25,835 nt of DNA, taken from NCBI GenBank assembly GCA_934168275.1, contig CAKPNA010000012.1:1-25835 (forward strand), given 5' to 3'. Source of the DNA: an uncultured Bacilli bacterium (GTDB taxonomy: Bacteria; Bacillota_I; Bacilli_A; RF39; UBA660). The notes below the pieces were generated by a model. It was not told the DNA's origin and made no database searches. It worked only from the letters and a program-made list of their open reading frames with translations. Shown piece by piece: positions 13,846 to 22,863 of the stretch. Numbering within the stretch: the stretch's first letter is position 1; every line of letters starts with the position of its first letter. A program made the translations under genes and the position numbers.

Positions 13846-15668
13846 AAATATTTATAATAATTACTATTAATAATTAATTTAGATACAGATATCTTATCAT
13901 TAACTATTTTGTTAACACTATCAATATATTCCTTATCTACATTATTATCTAATTTAATTACTTTTTTAGTTAAATAATTATATTTAGCTTTATTAGTTAT
14001 CCAACTTCTATCACTAAATATTACTATTTTTTCACTACTAGAGAATATATCTCTACCCATTAATAATCGTGAGTCATAATCTACTCCAAATAGATTTAAT
14101 ATGGTTGGTAATATATCTAGACTAGATACATAATCATTAACTACTACGTCTTGATAATTACCATTATTCCATATAATTAAACTATTTTTATATAAATCAA
14201 AGTAATTATCGTTAATATTCATATATTCATCTATTTCACTAGTAAGTAATCCATATGGATAATGGTCAGGGGCGATAACAATTACCGTATTATCTAACAA
14301 ATTATTTTCTTTTAGTCTTTTTAGTAATAATTCTAGTGATTTATCAAATTCTATTTGAGTAGCAAAATAAGCTTTAATATCATTACTAACATTTAGTTTA
14401 TCTACTAATTCTTTATTTTTAATAGCTATATCGTTAGTTTTAAAGTTATATTCCATATGACCACTAATAGACATATAATAAGTCATAAATTTATCTTTAT
14501 TTAAATAGTACTTAGTACTATTATCAATTACTTCAATATCACTACGAGGCCATATATTACAATCATTTAAACCATTATCACAACCCATAAACATTGAATA
14601 ACCTAAGTTTGGCATGGTAATATTTCTTTGGTAGAAAGTAGAATCTCCTCCATGATAAGCACTAGTATAATAACCTAAATTACTAAATACTTTACCATAA
14701 GAATATATATAATCTTTATTAATAGTTTTATCCATACTGCAAATTGATACGCCCGGAACCAGTGATAATAAAGAAACAAATTCTCCATCAGAAGTACTAC
14801 AGTTATATATAGGACTATAAAAGTTATTAAACTTTATTCCTTCACTATATAATTTATATAGAGTTGGTGTTATATCTTTATTAATAGCCATTGGATAAAA
14901 AGACTCAGCAGTTATATATATTAAGTTTTTATCTTTAAATATACCTGTATATTCATTCTTATTACTAGGTATTTGACTATTAAAATATTTATTTAAATCA
15001 TTAGTATTATCAAAGTTATAATCTACGATATTGTATTCCGTACTATTATATAGTTGTTTAGGTGTATTACTAACTAATACTTTATCTTGAAAGTTAATAA
15101 TATCTTTATATATATCAATACTAAAACTATTTAATAAACCAATCTTATTAGTAGTATTAGTAATAGATTTAGTTAAATATAATAAATTATAAATATTACT
15201 ATCAATAAAACTAGTGGAATATACTAATAAACTAATAATAGTAAATAATAATATATTTCTTTTAGTAAGTTTAAATAACTCTATTCTTTTATATAGAAAG
15301 ATAATAATTATAAGAGGAATTAGAAGTAAACATATTGGTATGATATAGATAGATATTAATCTTAAAATAGTATCTCCAAAACCCATAACTTGGTTAGCAT
15401 ATGTAATACCATCAATACCTACAATAGAATGATATAATTGGTAATATACTATTTCAATTTCATATAAAAAAGTAATAATTATTATACTAATTAAATATAT
15501 TATCTTTTTATTTATTAAAGTTAAAAGGAATGCTATGGGAATACTATATAAAAATATATAAATAGTATCTAACATAAAGACATTTTTAAAGGTAAATAAT
15601 TTTAATATTAATTCTAAAAATATTATTATTAAATAATTATATATAAATACTTTCTTATTTTTCATCAT
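13839..15668 (-). CDS. LtaS-type membrane sulfatase (lipoteichoic acid synthase-like)
   Basis: 609 residues. Four or five membrane helices (about 10-28, 33-51, 56-78, 103-126 and 139-153) precede an extracellular sulfatase-fold domain from about 245. Metal and catalytic residues are visible: Glu255 in LIYITAESFYPM, the nucleophile Thr292 in NCSTSDGEFVSLLSLVPG, and the downstream SGHMEYNF and IAPDHYPYG motifs with the His/Asp ligands. Family knowledge: LtaS polymerises glycerol phosphate from phosphatidylglycerol onto a lipid anchor; related enzymes transfer other phospho-groups, so the exact polymer is not certain. A monocistronic gene with its own promoter and terminator. MM at the start offers two ATGs; ribosome site GGGGA fits either. 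Confidence 0.9.
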   Translation of the reverse strand: MMKNKKVFIYNYLIIIFLELILKLFTFKNVFMLDTIYIFLYSIPIAFLLTLINKKIIYLISIIIITFLYEIEIVYYQLYHSIVGIDGITYANQVMGFGDTILRLISIYIIPICLLLIPLIIIIFLYKRIELFKLTKRNILLFTIISLLVYSTSFIDSNIYNLLYLTKSITNTTNKIGLLNSFSIDIYKDIINFQDKVLVSNTPKQLYNSTEYNIVDYNFDNTNDLNKYFNSQIPSNKNEYTGIFKDKNLIYITAESFYPMAINKDITPTLYKLYSEGIKFNNFYSPIYNCSTSDGEFVSLLSLVPGVSICSMDKTINKDYIYSYGKVFSNLGYYTSAYHGGDSTFYQRNITMPNLGYSMFMGCDNGLNDCNIWPRSDIEVIDNSTKYYLNKDKFMTYYMSISGHMEYNFKTNDIAIKNKELVDKLNVSNDIKAYFATQIEFDKSLELLLKRLKENNLLDNTVIVIAPDHYPYGLLTSEIDEYMNINDNYFDLYKNSLIIWNNGNYQDVVVNDYVSSLDILPTILNLFGVDYDSRLLMGRDIFSSSEKIVIFSDRSWITNKAKYNYLTKKVIKLDNNVDKEYIDSVNKIVNDKISVSKLIINSNYYKYLR

Positions 15669-15703
15669 ACCATCCCCACTTAAAATATATTAAATATAGT
15701 TTT

Positions 15704-15733
15704 ATTATATACTTTATGGTATTGTATAGTCAA
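15704..15733 (-). promoter_or_regulatory. Sigma-A-type promoter of the LtaS-like gene
   Basis: Minus-strand TTGACT, 18-bp spacer, TATAAT, about 36 bases upstream of the start codon. Confidence 0.65.
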
Positions 15734-15749
15734 ATAAAAAACACACAAC

Positions 15750-15785
15750 TCATAAATAAAAAGAAAGCCCATATTAGAGCCTTCT
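15750..15785 (-). terminator. Terminator after the 50-residue gene
   Basis: Minus-strand AGAAGGCTC (15785-15777) pairs with GGGCTTTCT (15770-15762), nine pairs including two G-U, followed by TTTTATTTATG. It starts two bases after the stop codon. Confidence 0.78.
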
Positions 15786-15786
15786 A

Positions 15787-15939
15787 TTACATCATATCTT
15801 CTAGATCGCTAATTACATTCTCCTTAGCTTTACACATCTTTTTAAATACGCGTTCCATATTACCATTGGCGTATTGCTGATACAATAGTGTTCCACCAAT
15901 ACCAGCTAAAACTAAGGCAACTCCTGTTTTTACTTTCAT
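15787..15939 (-). CDS. Small membrane-associated protein (50 residues)
   Basis: Fifty residues: MKVKTGVALVLAGIGGTLLY is a hydrophobic Gly-rich N-terminal helix (about 5-20), then a charged amphipathic tail (MERVFKKMCKAKENVISDLEDMM). This resembles YtxH-like small membrane proteins in layout, but it is too short to assign. Ribosome site GGGAGTGAT lies five bases before the ATG, and a strong terminator follows the stop, so it is very likely a real gene. It lies 63 bases downstream of recD2 with no terminator between, so it may be co-transcribed with it. Confidence 0.75.
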   Translation of the reverse strand: MKVKTGVALVLAGIGGTLLYQQYANGNMERVFKKMCKAKENVISDLEDMM

Positions 15940-16002
15940 TTATATCACTCCCTTAGAATATATGATTGGGTTCTACCCTTAACTAGTATTTACTAATATT
16001 TA

Positions 16003-18183
16003 TTAATTATACTTATCTATCAAAAATTCTTTAAGAGTAGTTCTTCTATTTTCAACATAATCATTCTTAACACCATATAAGAATGATTGTCGGTCTCCAA
16101 CTAAGATTAGAGTTTTTTTAGCTCTTGTGACTGCTGTATATACTAATTTATTATATAGCATTCTTTTGAATGAATTAACTACAGGCATAACTACCATTTT
16201 GAATTCTCCACCTTGTGATTTATGAACACTAATAGCATATCCGTGAGTAATATTAATAAATTTATCAGGTGTATAAGTTACTTCATTACCGTCAAAGTTA
16301 ACAATAATTTCATTTTTGTTAGAACTGCTTTTTTTAGCAGGTATTACTTTTTTAATATAACCAATATCACCATTATATACATTATTATCAGGATCATTTA
16401 CTAGTTGTAATATTTTATCGTTTTCACGATAGACAACATTACCGACCGCTAATTCTTTTTTCTTATCATCTTTTGGATTAAATATTGATTGTAAGATAAT
16501 GTTTAAGTTATCAATACCATTAATAGTTTTATACATGGGTGCTAAGACTTGGATATCTTTTTCAGTATAGCCTTTAGTGGTAGCTATTTTTACAATATCA
16601 CTAATAGCACCTACTACTAAACTAGGATCACATTCAATAAAGTTATAATCGGCTTTTTTATGAATAAAACTTTCACTTAATTCTTTTTCTTTAATTTCAT
16701 TAGCAAGATTAACGATATATGATTCTTCATTTTGACGATATAGCGTATTTAATTTAACAACATCTAAGACATCAGAATCTATTAAATCTTTTAATACTTG
16801 TCCTTGACTAACACTTGGTAATTGATAATAGTCTCCAACTAAGATATATTTAGCATCTTTACGGCATCCTTTTAATAAAGCACTAAATAGTATTGTATCA
16901 ATCATACTAACTTCATCAATAATAACATACTTTTCAGTACGAGGATTAAATATATCAGAGGAGAAAGTATTTCTTTCTTTATCCCAGCCTAGATACCTAT
17001 GAATAGTATAGCCGGGTATTAGGGTTGTTTCCATTAATTTTTTAGCAGCTCTGCCGGTTGGTGCTAATAAGGCAATATCATTATCACTTATTTTATAGAT
17101 ATTTTTAAGTAAAGAAACAATAGCTTTAATAATAGTAGTTTTTCCGGTACCCGGTCCACCTGTAATGATTGTAAAGTTATTATTTAAAGACTTGATAATG
17201 GCTTTTCGTTGACTTTCATCATATGTTATATCATTAATATATTCTAGTTCATCAATTTTCTTTTCTAATTTAGGTAAGTTATTTCTTTCTAAGTTATTTA
17301 AGTAGTATATTTTATCAACAATATATTTTTCACTATCATATAGACTACTTAAATAGTAACGATCATGATCTATTCTAATCTTACCTTCTTTATTTAATTT
17401 AATAATCATATATTCTAGTTTTTCTAGGTCAATATTAGGTACATATTTAACTATTTCATTATAGATGTCTTCTAGTAATAAATAAGTATCACCTTTATCA
17501 AAAGTTATTTCATTAATAATATATATAATTAGTGAAGATATTCTTCTATCATCATCAATGCTTACACCATTATTCATAGCAATAGTATCTATATCAGTAA
17601 ATCTAAAATCTAATTCATTAACTAAATCATATATATTATTATTTACTATATCTAGAGCATTATTCTTATATCTATTTAAGATAGTTAAACAGTTTTTGGT
17701 ACTAAAACCCATTTTAGATAATTCTAATACTATATTACTAGTACTTTGATACTCTACTAATACATTATGGATTTTAGTTATTTTATCTGCACTAAGTCTA
17801 GGAATAACTTGTAAATCACTAGGACTATTTAAGATAACATCTAGGGTATTTTCTTTAAAGGTATCAACTATTTTTCGAGCAGTTTTCTCACCAATGGGGA
17901 ATAATTCACTAGATAGAAAATCTACTACTTCATCTTCTTGGGTTGGTAGAACTAATTCATAATCACTGACTAAGAATTGTTCACCATACTTATTATGAGT
18001 AGTAATTTCACCATGCATAAGATATGTTGATTTTAGTTTTAAGTCAAAAAAATTACCAACAAAAGTTATATTCTTACCAACAAATTCAATATCAGTTTCA
18101 AGTACTTTTAATAAACCAACAGTATAACCATTATCAGCATTACTAAAAATAGTACTACTATATATTCCTTTAATATAACCCAT
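16003..18183 (-). CDS. recD2: RecD2-type ATP-dependent DNA helicase
   Basis: A 726-residue 5'-3' superfamily 1B helicase of the RecD2 (YrrC) type, which acts without RecBC, in replication and repair. The N-terminal OB-like and helix-hairpin-helix region (about 1-290) includes FPIGEKTARKIVDTF and IPRLSADKITKI. The helicase core has Walker A GGPGTGKTT (342-350), motif Ia LLAPTGRAAKKL, Walker B VIIDEVSMID, motif III VGDYYQLPSVSQG, and the late motifs THGYAISVHKSQGGEF and YTAVTRAKKTLILVGD. It is a little shorter than the Bacillus protein (about 800). Ribosome site AGAGGTGG. The gene starts about 20 bases downstream of another gene's terminator. Confidence 0.97.
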   Translation of the reverse strand: MGYIKGIYSSTIFSNADNGYTVGLLKVLETDIEFVGKNITFVGNFFDLKLKSTYLMHGEITTHNKYGEQFLVSDYELVLPTQEDEVVDFLSSELFPIGEKTARKIVDTFKENTLDVILNSPSDLQVIPRLSADKITKIHNVLVEYQSTSNIVLELSKMGFSTKNCLTILNRYKNNALDIVNNNIYDLVNELDFRFTDIDTIAMNNGVSIDDDRRISSLIIYIINEITFDKGDTYLLLEDIYNEIVKYVPNIDLEKLEYMIIKLNKEGKIRIDHDRYYLSSLYDSEKYIVDKIYYLNNLERNNLPKLEKKIDELEYINDITYDESQRKAIIKSLNNNFTIITGGPGTGKTTIIKAIVSLLKNIYKISDNDIALLAPTGRAAKKLMETTLIPGYTIHRYLGWDKERNTFSSDIFNPRTEKYVIIDEVSMIDTILFSALLKGCRKDAKYILVGDYYQLPSVSQGQVLKDLIDSDVLDVVKLNTLYRQNEESYIVNLANEIKEKELSESFIHKKADYNFIECDPSLVVGAISDIVKIATTKGYTEKDIQVLAPMYKTINGIDNLNIILQSIFNPKDDKKKELAVGNVVYRENDKILQLVNDPDNNVYNGDIGYIKKVIPAKKSSSNKNEIIVNFDGNEVTYTPDKFINITHGYAISVHKSQGGEFKMVVMPVVNSFKRMLYNKLVYTAVTRAKKTLILVGDRQSFLYGVKNDYVENRRTTLKEFLIDKYN

Positions 18184-18202
18184 AAAACCACCTCTTTTGT
18201 TT

Positions 18203-18233
18203 AATAAAAAAATGTACTATTGCTAGTACTTTT
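18203..18233 (-). terminator. Terminator of the small exported-protein gene
   Basis: Minus-strand GTACTA (18229-18224), loop GCAA, TAGTAC (18219-18214), followed by ATTTTTTT. It starts four bases after the stop codon at 18234. Confidence 0.72.
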
Positions 18234-18767
18234 CTATTTTTGTGTATATGTTGTATATAAATACCCACTATAACTAGCACTAGCCCAAGTATTAGTAGCA
18301 ATAGCACCATCAACCCAAAAATATGCTGTATATGTAGCAGAACCACCGGCATTAACATCAAAACTAGTTAATAATAAGTCTGTAGAAGCATTTAAAGTAG
18401 TTGTGACAGCAGTGGATCCTGATTTAACAAGGGTCATTTTGGCGGCATTATTTGATGCTTGTTTAAAGACACTACTAGAACCACTGTTTGTATGTAAATA
18501 TATTTTTGCAGTAATATTAGCACATGAAGCTGGAACACTAATTGTTATAGTTGTACTTTTACCACCGGTATAGGTGCTAGACATATCGATAACACCACTT
18601 ATGTCTGAACCGTGAGAATAATTAACCGTAAAACATTTAGTTGAACCATTATACTGGGAATTATCAGTAGTACCTATTACATACCATGCATAAGTACTAC
18701 CTATAACAAGAACCATAACTAATGTTAAGGCCAATATCATATACTTATTTATTCCATTTATTTTCAT
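18234..18767 (-). CDS. Small exported beta-rich protein with TasA-like signal
   Basis: 177 residues. A signal segment (about 8-28) ends in GSTYAWYV, similar in style to the GTFAYLT end of the large exported protein and to SipW-type substrates. The mature part is Ser/Thr/Asn-rich with alternating beta pattern (STTITISVPASC, TAYFWVDGAI). Cys46 and Cys92 could pair. It ends in YLYTTYTQK with no wall-anchor motif. Family not recognised; a surface or matrix protein is likely. The upstream region has a ribosome site within TAGGTAGGTAG. Possible promoter elements at 18800-18830 (TTGATA, TATATT) are not well spaced. Confidence 0.78.
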   Translation of the reverse strand: MKINGINKYMILALTLVMVLVIGSTYAWYVIGTTDNSQYNGSTKCFTVNYSHGSDISGVIDMSSTYTGGKSTTITISVPASCANITAKIYLHTNSGSSSVFKQASNNAAKMTLVKSGSTAVTTTLNASTDLLLTSFDVNAGGSATYTAYFWVDGAIATNTWASASYSGYLYTTYTQK

Positions 18768-18820
18768 TGATATCTACCTACCTAATTACATAATATATAC
18801 TAACATATATTGCAAACATT

Positions 18821-18872
18821 ATCAAGTCATTTTCAAAAAAAATAATACCTAATTATTAGGTACTATTTAACT
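18821..18872 (-). repeat. 52-bp direct repeat, copy R', containing a terminator
   Basis: Matches 21555-21606 at about 42 of 52 positions without gaps. It contains a palindromic terminator (TACCTAAT, one base, ATTAGGTA, then a T-run on the minus strand) for the 51-residue gene, and extends past it into unpaired sequence (GACTTGAT). Confidence 0.75.
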
Positions 18873-18886
18873 GATTTATAATTTTT

Positions 18887-19042
18887 TTATTGTTCAACAT
18901 CGTTGTCATGATGTTCATCATCACTTAATAGCTTAGTGCAATTGTCTATACACTCTAAAGTATCTTTAAATGTTTCTTTTTGTTCTGCTTCTTCAATAAG
19001 TTCTTTTAACGTATTTAATTCATCTTTTGTATATAATTCCAT
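18887..19042 (-). CDS. Small acidic protein (51 residues)
   Basis: MELYTKDELNTLKELIEEAE begins a strongly acidic, probably helical chain with two Cys (CIDNC, 31-35) and the tail SDDEHHDNDVEQ. Ribosome site TAGGAG is six bases before the ATG, and only two bases separate it from the stop of the 820-residue gene, so the two are surely co-transcribed and co-translated. Size and charge resemble small regulatory or immunity partners, but I recognise no family and assign no function. Confidence 0.75.
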   Translation of the reverse strand: MELYTKDELNTLKELIEEAEQKETFKDTLECIDNCTKLLSDDEHHDNDVEQ

Positions 19043-19044
19043 AA

Positions 19045-21507
19045 TTATCTCCTAACAAATTTATCTATTGTGGTACGTACTTCGCTTCCCATTGATGATT
19101 CATTAATACTTTCTTTAAAATTTTGAATATTGTATGGTGTATACATTCTTTGAAAACTACCATCTTCATCAATTATTAGATATCTAGCTTGTCCATAATC
19201 CAATCCATTAAATCCCATGCCGGCTGCTCTTAGTGTTAAGTTAGTTTCATCTTTACTTTCAAAATGTTCATGCCCTTCGATAACGATTGATGAATCATCT
19301 ACTTCTGGTTTAACAAAGTGGCCTTTATCTTCATATATATCATCTTTTCTACTGTGTATTAAAGTAATTTTTTTGCCACCTCTTTCAATGACAATTTTAC
19401 TATCATACTGCATAATATCCTCGATATCTTGTTCGGTTAGCTGTTCTCTAGTCCATTCAGTTCTTTTTTTATCTTTTTCTACAGTTGTTGGTGATAACGT
19501 AGCCATATGCTTTCCTAATGCATCCATTCCATCTATAGCATAAATCTCGTGATTTCCATAAATACTTTTAACATTATATTCTCTTAATAGTTCTAGTACT
19601 TCATGAGGATTTGGACCAAAACCTATATTATCTCCTAAAGAATAAATTTCAGTTATTCCCATTCTTCTCATGTCTTCTAAAATAGCTAAAGTTGGTTCAT
19701 ACATTCCATGTAAGTCAGTAATGACGCCAATTTTATTACTTTTTTCTGGACTGACCAAGCCTTGAATATCAGGTAATTCACCTATATACTGCATGTCTTT
19801 TTTATTACTAGAACTTAATAATTCTTTAATATTATTAGGTAGTTCTATTTCACTTGGATTCATTATTTTGCCTTCCGGTGGTTGAGTAAATATTAATGGG
19901 AGATTATATAACATACTATATTCTATTTCTTCATCAGTCGGTGTCTTATATCCTGGAATAATAATGCCACTTGGCTTTAATCCTTCTCGCAAAACAACAG
20001 TTTCCGCATTATTTCCTTTTGGTGCCATGCTAGTTTCTAATATTCCATTTTGGTGATATGTAACTTGTTTCATAAAATCAGCTGAATTCTTTTGAATAAT
20101 ATGGTTTGAGCCGACATTTGTTTCAGAACTTAGTATAAAACTACCTTCCGGTATATAATCATAAGCTAATATTATTTTATCGGTTGGTTTTCGGTAATAT
20201 ACTTGATTACGATGACTTATTGGAGATAAACTTATGAATACTTGATTTTCTTTAGCTTCACCATTAACTAATCTTGACATTGTTTCTTTGTCACTAACTA
20301 CATGAGCATATAATGCATATTTACATTGCGATAAATCTAATACTCTAATCATTCCTGAATTAGTAGTCACTACTCTTCCTATACTCTTACCTTTAACTGT
20401 ACCAAATTTACTTGCAATATCAATATTTGTTAAATTACAATTAGATTCTAGTTCATATAATGTTATCATCATTTTTTGATATTTTGATAGCATTTTTCTA
20501 ATGGTATATAAATAATTTCTATTATTTCGGATTTTTTCAAGCAATTTATTCATAACTGCTTTATCATTTATATTACTAGCCAATGTTTCAATAAAACTAG
20601 ATATAACCAAAATATTTTCAATTAACTCTACCATATGAGGATTATTTCTGTTATTAAACTGCAATAATTTTAGTCGTTTAGTATCACCATATGTATCAAT
20701 TAAATACTGCAAATCGTTTTGTCCCAAAAAGAAGAGTAAACCCATCAATTCATCCCTTTTGTCTGGGCTATCTGACTGAAGTTGATTAAGCAAATAATCA
20801 TCTATTTTCTTTTGAAATATTTCATAGTCTTCGGTTGTTTCTATTGATTGGGATTCACCACTAGAATTTAGTGCTTGTTGTATATCTTTATCATTAAGTA
20901 AATTACTTGCACTAAATACATTATCTAACGTATCCCTAACTTCAGTTGGTATATTATCTGGATAACGTATTATTATATTTTTGAGTAGATGTGAATATTT
21001 TAAATATGTTTCTAAAAAATTAAGAAATGAAACAATACCCATATTTTTATTTTTTGGTTTAAAGTATAAATTTCTATAATACTCCCAAACAATAGCAATG
21101 GTACTTAATGGTTCTTTTAAATTTAATAAATTAAGGATAGTATCTCCCCAAGTATCCCTATAAGCATTAGTATTTACTCCATACGATAAAAATGCATACA
21201 AGTTTATTTCACATTTTTCAAATAATTCAAAGATTTCATATGCTCTAGTTAACAGTTCGGTGCTGCAATTTGAAAAGTCAAATATTTTCTTCATAAGAGT
21301 TAAATCTGATAAAGTTATACTTCTTTTATTTTGCTCTTTTTCAAGTATTTCAACTGCATACTGTAAAATAATCCTATATTGTTCTTCTTCTCTTAAAGAA
21401 GTGTAATAATCTTTATCAATTTTATTACCCACTTCATCAATATAATTTAATTTATTCGTATATATTATTTCATTATTTTTCTTTATTTCGAAATATTCTT
21501 TATTCAT
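19045..21507 (-). CDS. Large protein with C-terminal calcineurin-like phosphoesterase domain
   Basis: 820 residues without signal peptide. Residues 590-790 are a metallophosphoesterase of the YfcE/MJ0936 type: DLHG (Asp598, His600), GDNIGFGPNP (Asp626), GNHE (Asn652, His653), IHS (His718) and GHEH (746, 748), covering all usual metal ligands. Residues 1-360 are helical and not recognised. Residues about 375-560 look like a separate domain: YALYAHVVSDKETM, FISLSPISHRNQ, GSNHIIQKNSADF and GLKPSGIIIPG...TPTDEEIEYSMLYNLPL; the last block resembles a nucleotide-binding or transferase fold, but that is only an impression. Phosphoesterases fused to unrelated large N-terminal parts occur in effector and defence proteins, so a conflict role is one option. 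Codon use is less AT-extreme than its neighbours. Ribosome site GGTGG. It forms a unit with the 51-residue gene, flanked by direct repeats. Confidence 0.82.
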   Translation of the reverse strand: MNKEYFEIKKNNEIIYTNKLNYIDEVGNKIDKDYYTSLREEEQYRIILQYAVEILEKEQNKRSITLSDLTLMKKIFDFSNCSTELLTRAYEIFELFEKCEINLYAFLSYGVNTNAYRDTWGDTILNLLNLKEPLSTIAIVWEYYRNLYFKPKNKNMGIVSFLNFLETYLKYSHLLKNIIIRYPDNIPTEVRDTLDNVFSASNLLNDKDIQQALNSSGESQSIETTEDYEIFQKKIDDYLLNQLQSDSPDKRDELMGLLFFLGQNDLQYLIDTYGDTKRLKLLQFNNRNNPHMVELIENILVISSFIETLASNINDKAVMNKLLEKIRNNRNYLYTIRKMLSKYQKMMITLYELESNCNLTNIDIASKFGTVKGKSIGRVVTTNSGMIRVLDLSQCKYALYAHVVSDKETMSRLVNGEAKENQVFISLSPISHRNQVYYRKPTDKIILAYDYIPEGSFILSSETNVGSNHIIQKNSADFMKQVTYHQNGILETSMAPKGNNAETVVLREGLKPSGIIIPGYKTPTDEEIEYSMLYNLPLIFTQPPEGKIMNPSEIELPNNIKELLSSSNKKDMQYIGELPDIQGLVSPEKSNKIGVITDLHGMYEPTLAILEDMRRMGITEIYSLGDNIGFGPNPHEVLELLREYNVKSIYGNHEIYAIDGMDALGKHMATLSPTTVEKDKKRTEWTREQLTEQDIEDIMQYDSKIVIERGGKKITLIHSRKDDIYEDKGHFVKPEVDDSSIVIEGHEHFESKDETNLTLRAAGMGFNGLDYGQARYLIIDEDGSFQRMYTPYNIQNFKESINESSMGSEVRTTIDKFVRR

Positions 21508-21554
21508 CTTACCACCATAATTATGGTATCATAAATTATAAGTAAAGTAAAGTT

Positions 21555-21606
21555 AGCAAGTGATTCCACAAAAAAATAGTACCTAATTACTAGGCACTAT
21601 TTGACT
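21555..21606 (-). repeat. 52-bp direct repeat, copy R, containing the mtaB terminator
   Basis: On the minus strand AAATAGTGCCTA and TAGGTACTATTT form a stem with one G-U pair, followed by TTTTTT; this is the terminator of mtaB. The similarity to 18821-18872 continues past the terminator (CACTTG against GACTTG). Confidence 0.75.
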
Positions 21607-22862
21607 ATCTTACCATATACTTTATCATTATCTACTTTAGTAATCATAACATTAACTATTTCATTATTTTGAACATCATCATTAACTACTACTGATATAT
21701 AATTAGAAGTTAAGACAAATTTTTCATCTCTTCTAGCTTCTACTAAACCGTTAAATACTCTACCAATAAATTTATTATAATAAGTATTTTCTAGTTCATT
21801 GGATAGATTGATGACTTCTCTTACTCTTTTCTTCTTAATCGATTCTTCGACTTGATTACTCATAGTACTAGCGGGTGTCCCATTTCTTCTAGAATAAGGA
21901 AAAGTATGAATTTTAGTAAAGCCTATTTCTTTTAAGGTATCCATTGTCTCTTGAAACTCTTCTTCGCCTTCACCAGGGAATCCTACTATTAAGTCAGTAG
22001 TTAGAGATATATCTTTAATCTTTTTTAATTCATTTATTTTATTAATAAATTCTTCTTTATTATATCTTCTATTCATACTTTTTAAAATCTTATCACTACC
22101 TGATTGAATAGGAACATGCAAGTGTTTAGCTATTTTATCATTAGTACTAATAAGTTCAATAATATGAGGAGTTAATTCATTTATTTCAATAGAAGATAAT
22201 CTAATACGATATAGGCCTTCTATTTTAACTAATTCATCTAGTAAGGTTTCTAAGTTAGTATTAATATCAATACCATATCTTCCGGTATGAATGCCGGTTA
22301 AGACTATTTCTTTATAACCATTTTTAACTAGTGAGGAAACTTCTTCAATTACTTTATCCATCTTTTTACTTCTTAAGCCACCTCTAGTATAAGGGATAAT
22401 GCAATAACTGCAATAAGCATTGCAACCATCTTGAATCTTAACAAAGGCTCTAGTGTGATTTTCAAAGTTAGTAATAGTCATATCTTCAAATTCTTGATTA
22501 GATAAATCATATACTCTTTTTATTTGTTTATGATTATTTAAATATTCATCTATAATATCTAAGATATGTGATTTATCTTTATTACCAATAACTATATCAG
22601 TATCTACTTCCCCACTTCTTATTTGACTATAGCAGCCCATAACAACAACAATGGCATCTTTATTTTTTCTTTTAGCTTGATTAATTATCTTTCTACTCTT
22701 TTTATCGCTTTCATTTGTAACACTACAAGTGTTAATTATATAAATATCAGCAACATCATCAAAATCAACTATTTGATAATCATGATTCTTTAACAAATTA
22801 ATTACATATTCACTTTCATAAATATTTACTTTACATCCTAAACTATATACTGCTACTCTCAT
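21597..22862 (-). CDS. mtaB: tRNA t6A37 methylthiotransferase MtaB
   Basis: A 421-residue radical SAM enzyme that converts t6A37 to ms2t6A37 in tRNAs reading ANN codons. The N-terminal UPF0004 domain has cluster cysteines Cys10 (YSLGCKVN), Cys46 (NTCSVTN) and Cys77 (MGCYSQ). The radical SAM domain has CNAYCSYC (Cys147, 151, 154) followed by IIPYTRGGLRSK. The C-terminus has a TRAM RNA-binding domain (about 360-421). The SLGCKVN start and the RLSSIEINELTPHIIELI block distinguish MtaB from MiaB. It starts one base after the ylbL stop; the ribosome site is weak, so translation may be coupled to ylbL. Confidence 0.94.
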   Translation of the reverse strand: MRVAVYSLGCKVNIYESEYVINLLKNHDYQIVDFDDVADIYIINTCSVTNESDKKSRKIINQAKRKNKDAIVVVMGCYSQIRSGEVDTDIVIGNKDKSHILDIIDEYLNNHKQIKRVYDLSNQEFEDMTITNFENHTRAFVKIQDGCNAYCSYCIIPYTRGGLRSKKMDKVIEEVSSLVKNGYKEIVLTGIHTGRYGIDINTNLETLLDELVKIEGLYRIRLSSIEINELTPHIIELISTNDKIAKHLHVPIQSGSDKILKSMNRRYNKEEFINKINELKKIKDISLTTDLIVGFPGEGEEEFQETMDTLKEIGFTKIHTFPYSRRNGTPASTMSNQVEESIKKKRVREVINLSNELENTYYNKFIGRVFNGLVEARRDEKFVLTSNYISVVVNDDVQNNEIVNVMITKVDNDKVYGKIVK

Positions 22863-22863
22863 A

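Noticed and set aside
15961..15985. GGGTTCTACCC inverted repeat upstream of the 50-residue gene as a riboswitch or T-box
   Set aside because: Only three pairs, with no larger conserved structure. T-box or riboswitch motifs were not found.
18170..18361. 63-residue minus-strand ORF across the terminator before recD2
   Set aside because: Frame shadow of the exported-protein gene, running through a terminator.
19217..19543. 108-residue plus-strand ORF inside the phosphoesterase gene
   Set aside because: Antisense to conserved catalytic motifs and without a start signal; a shadow.
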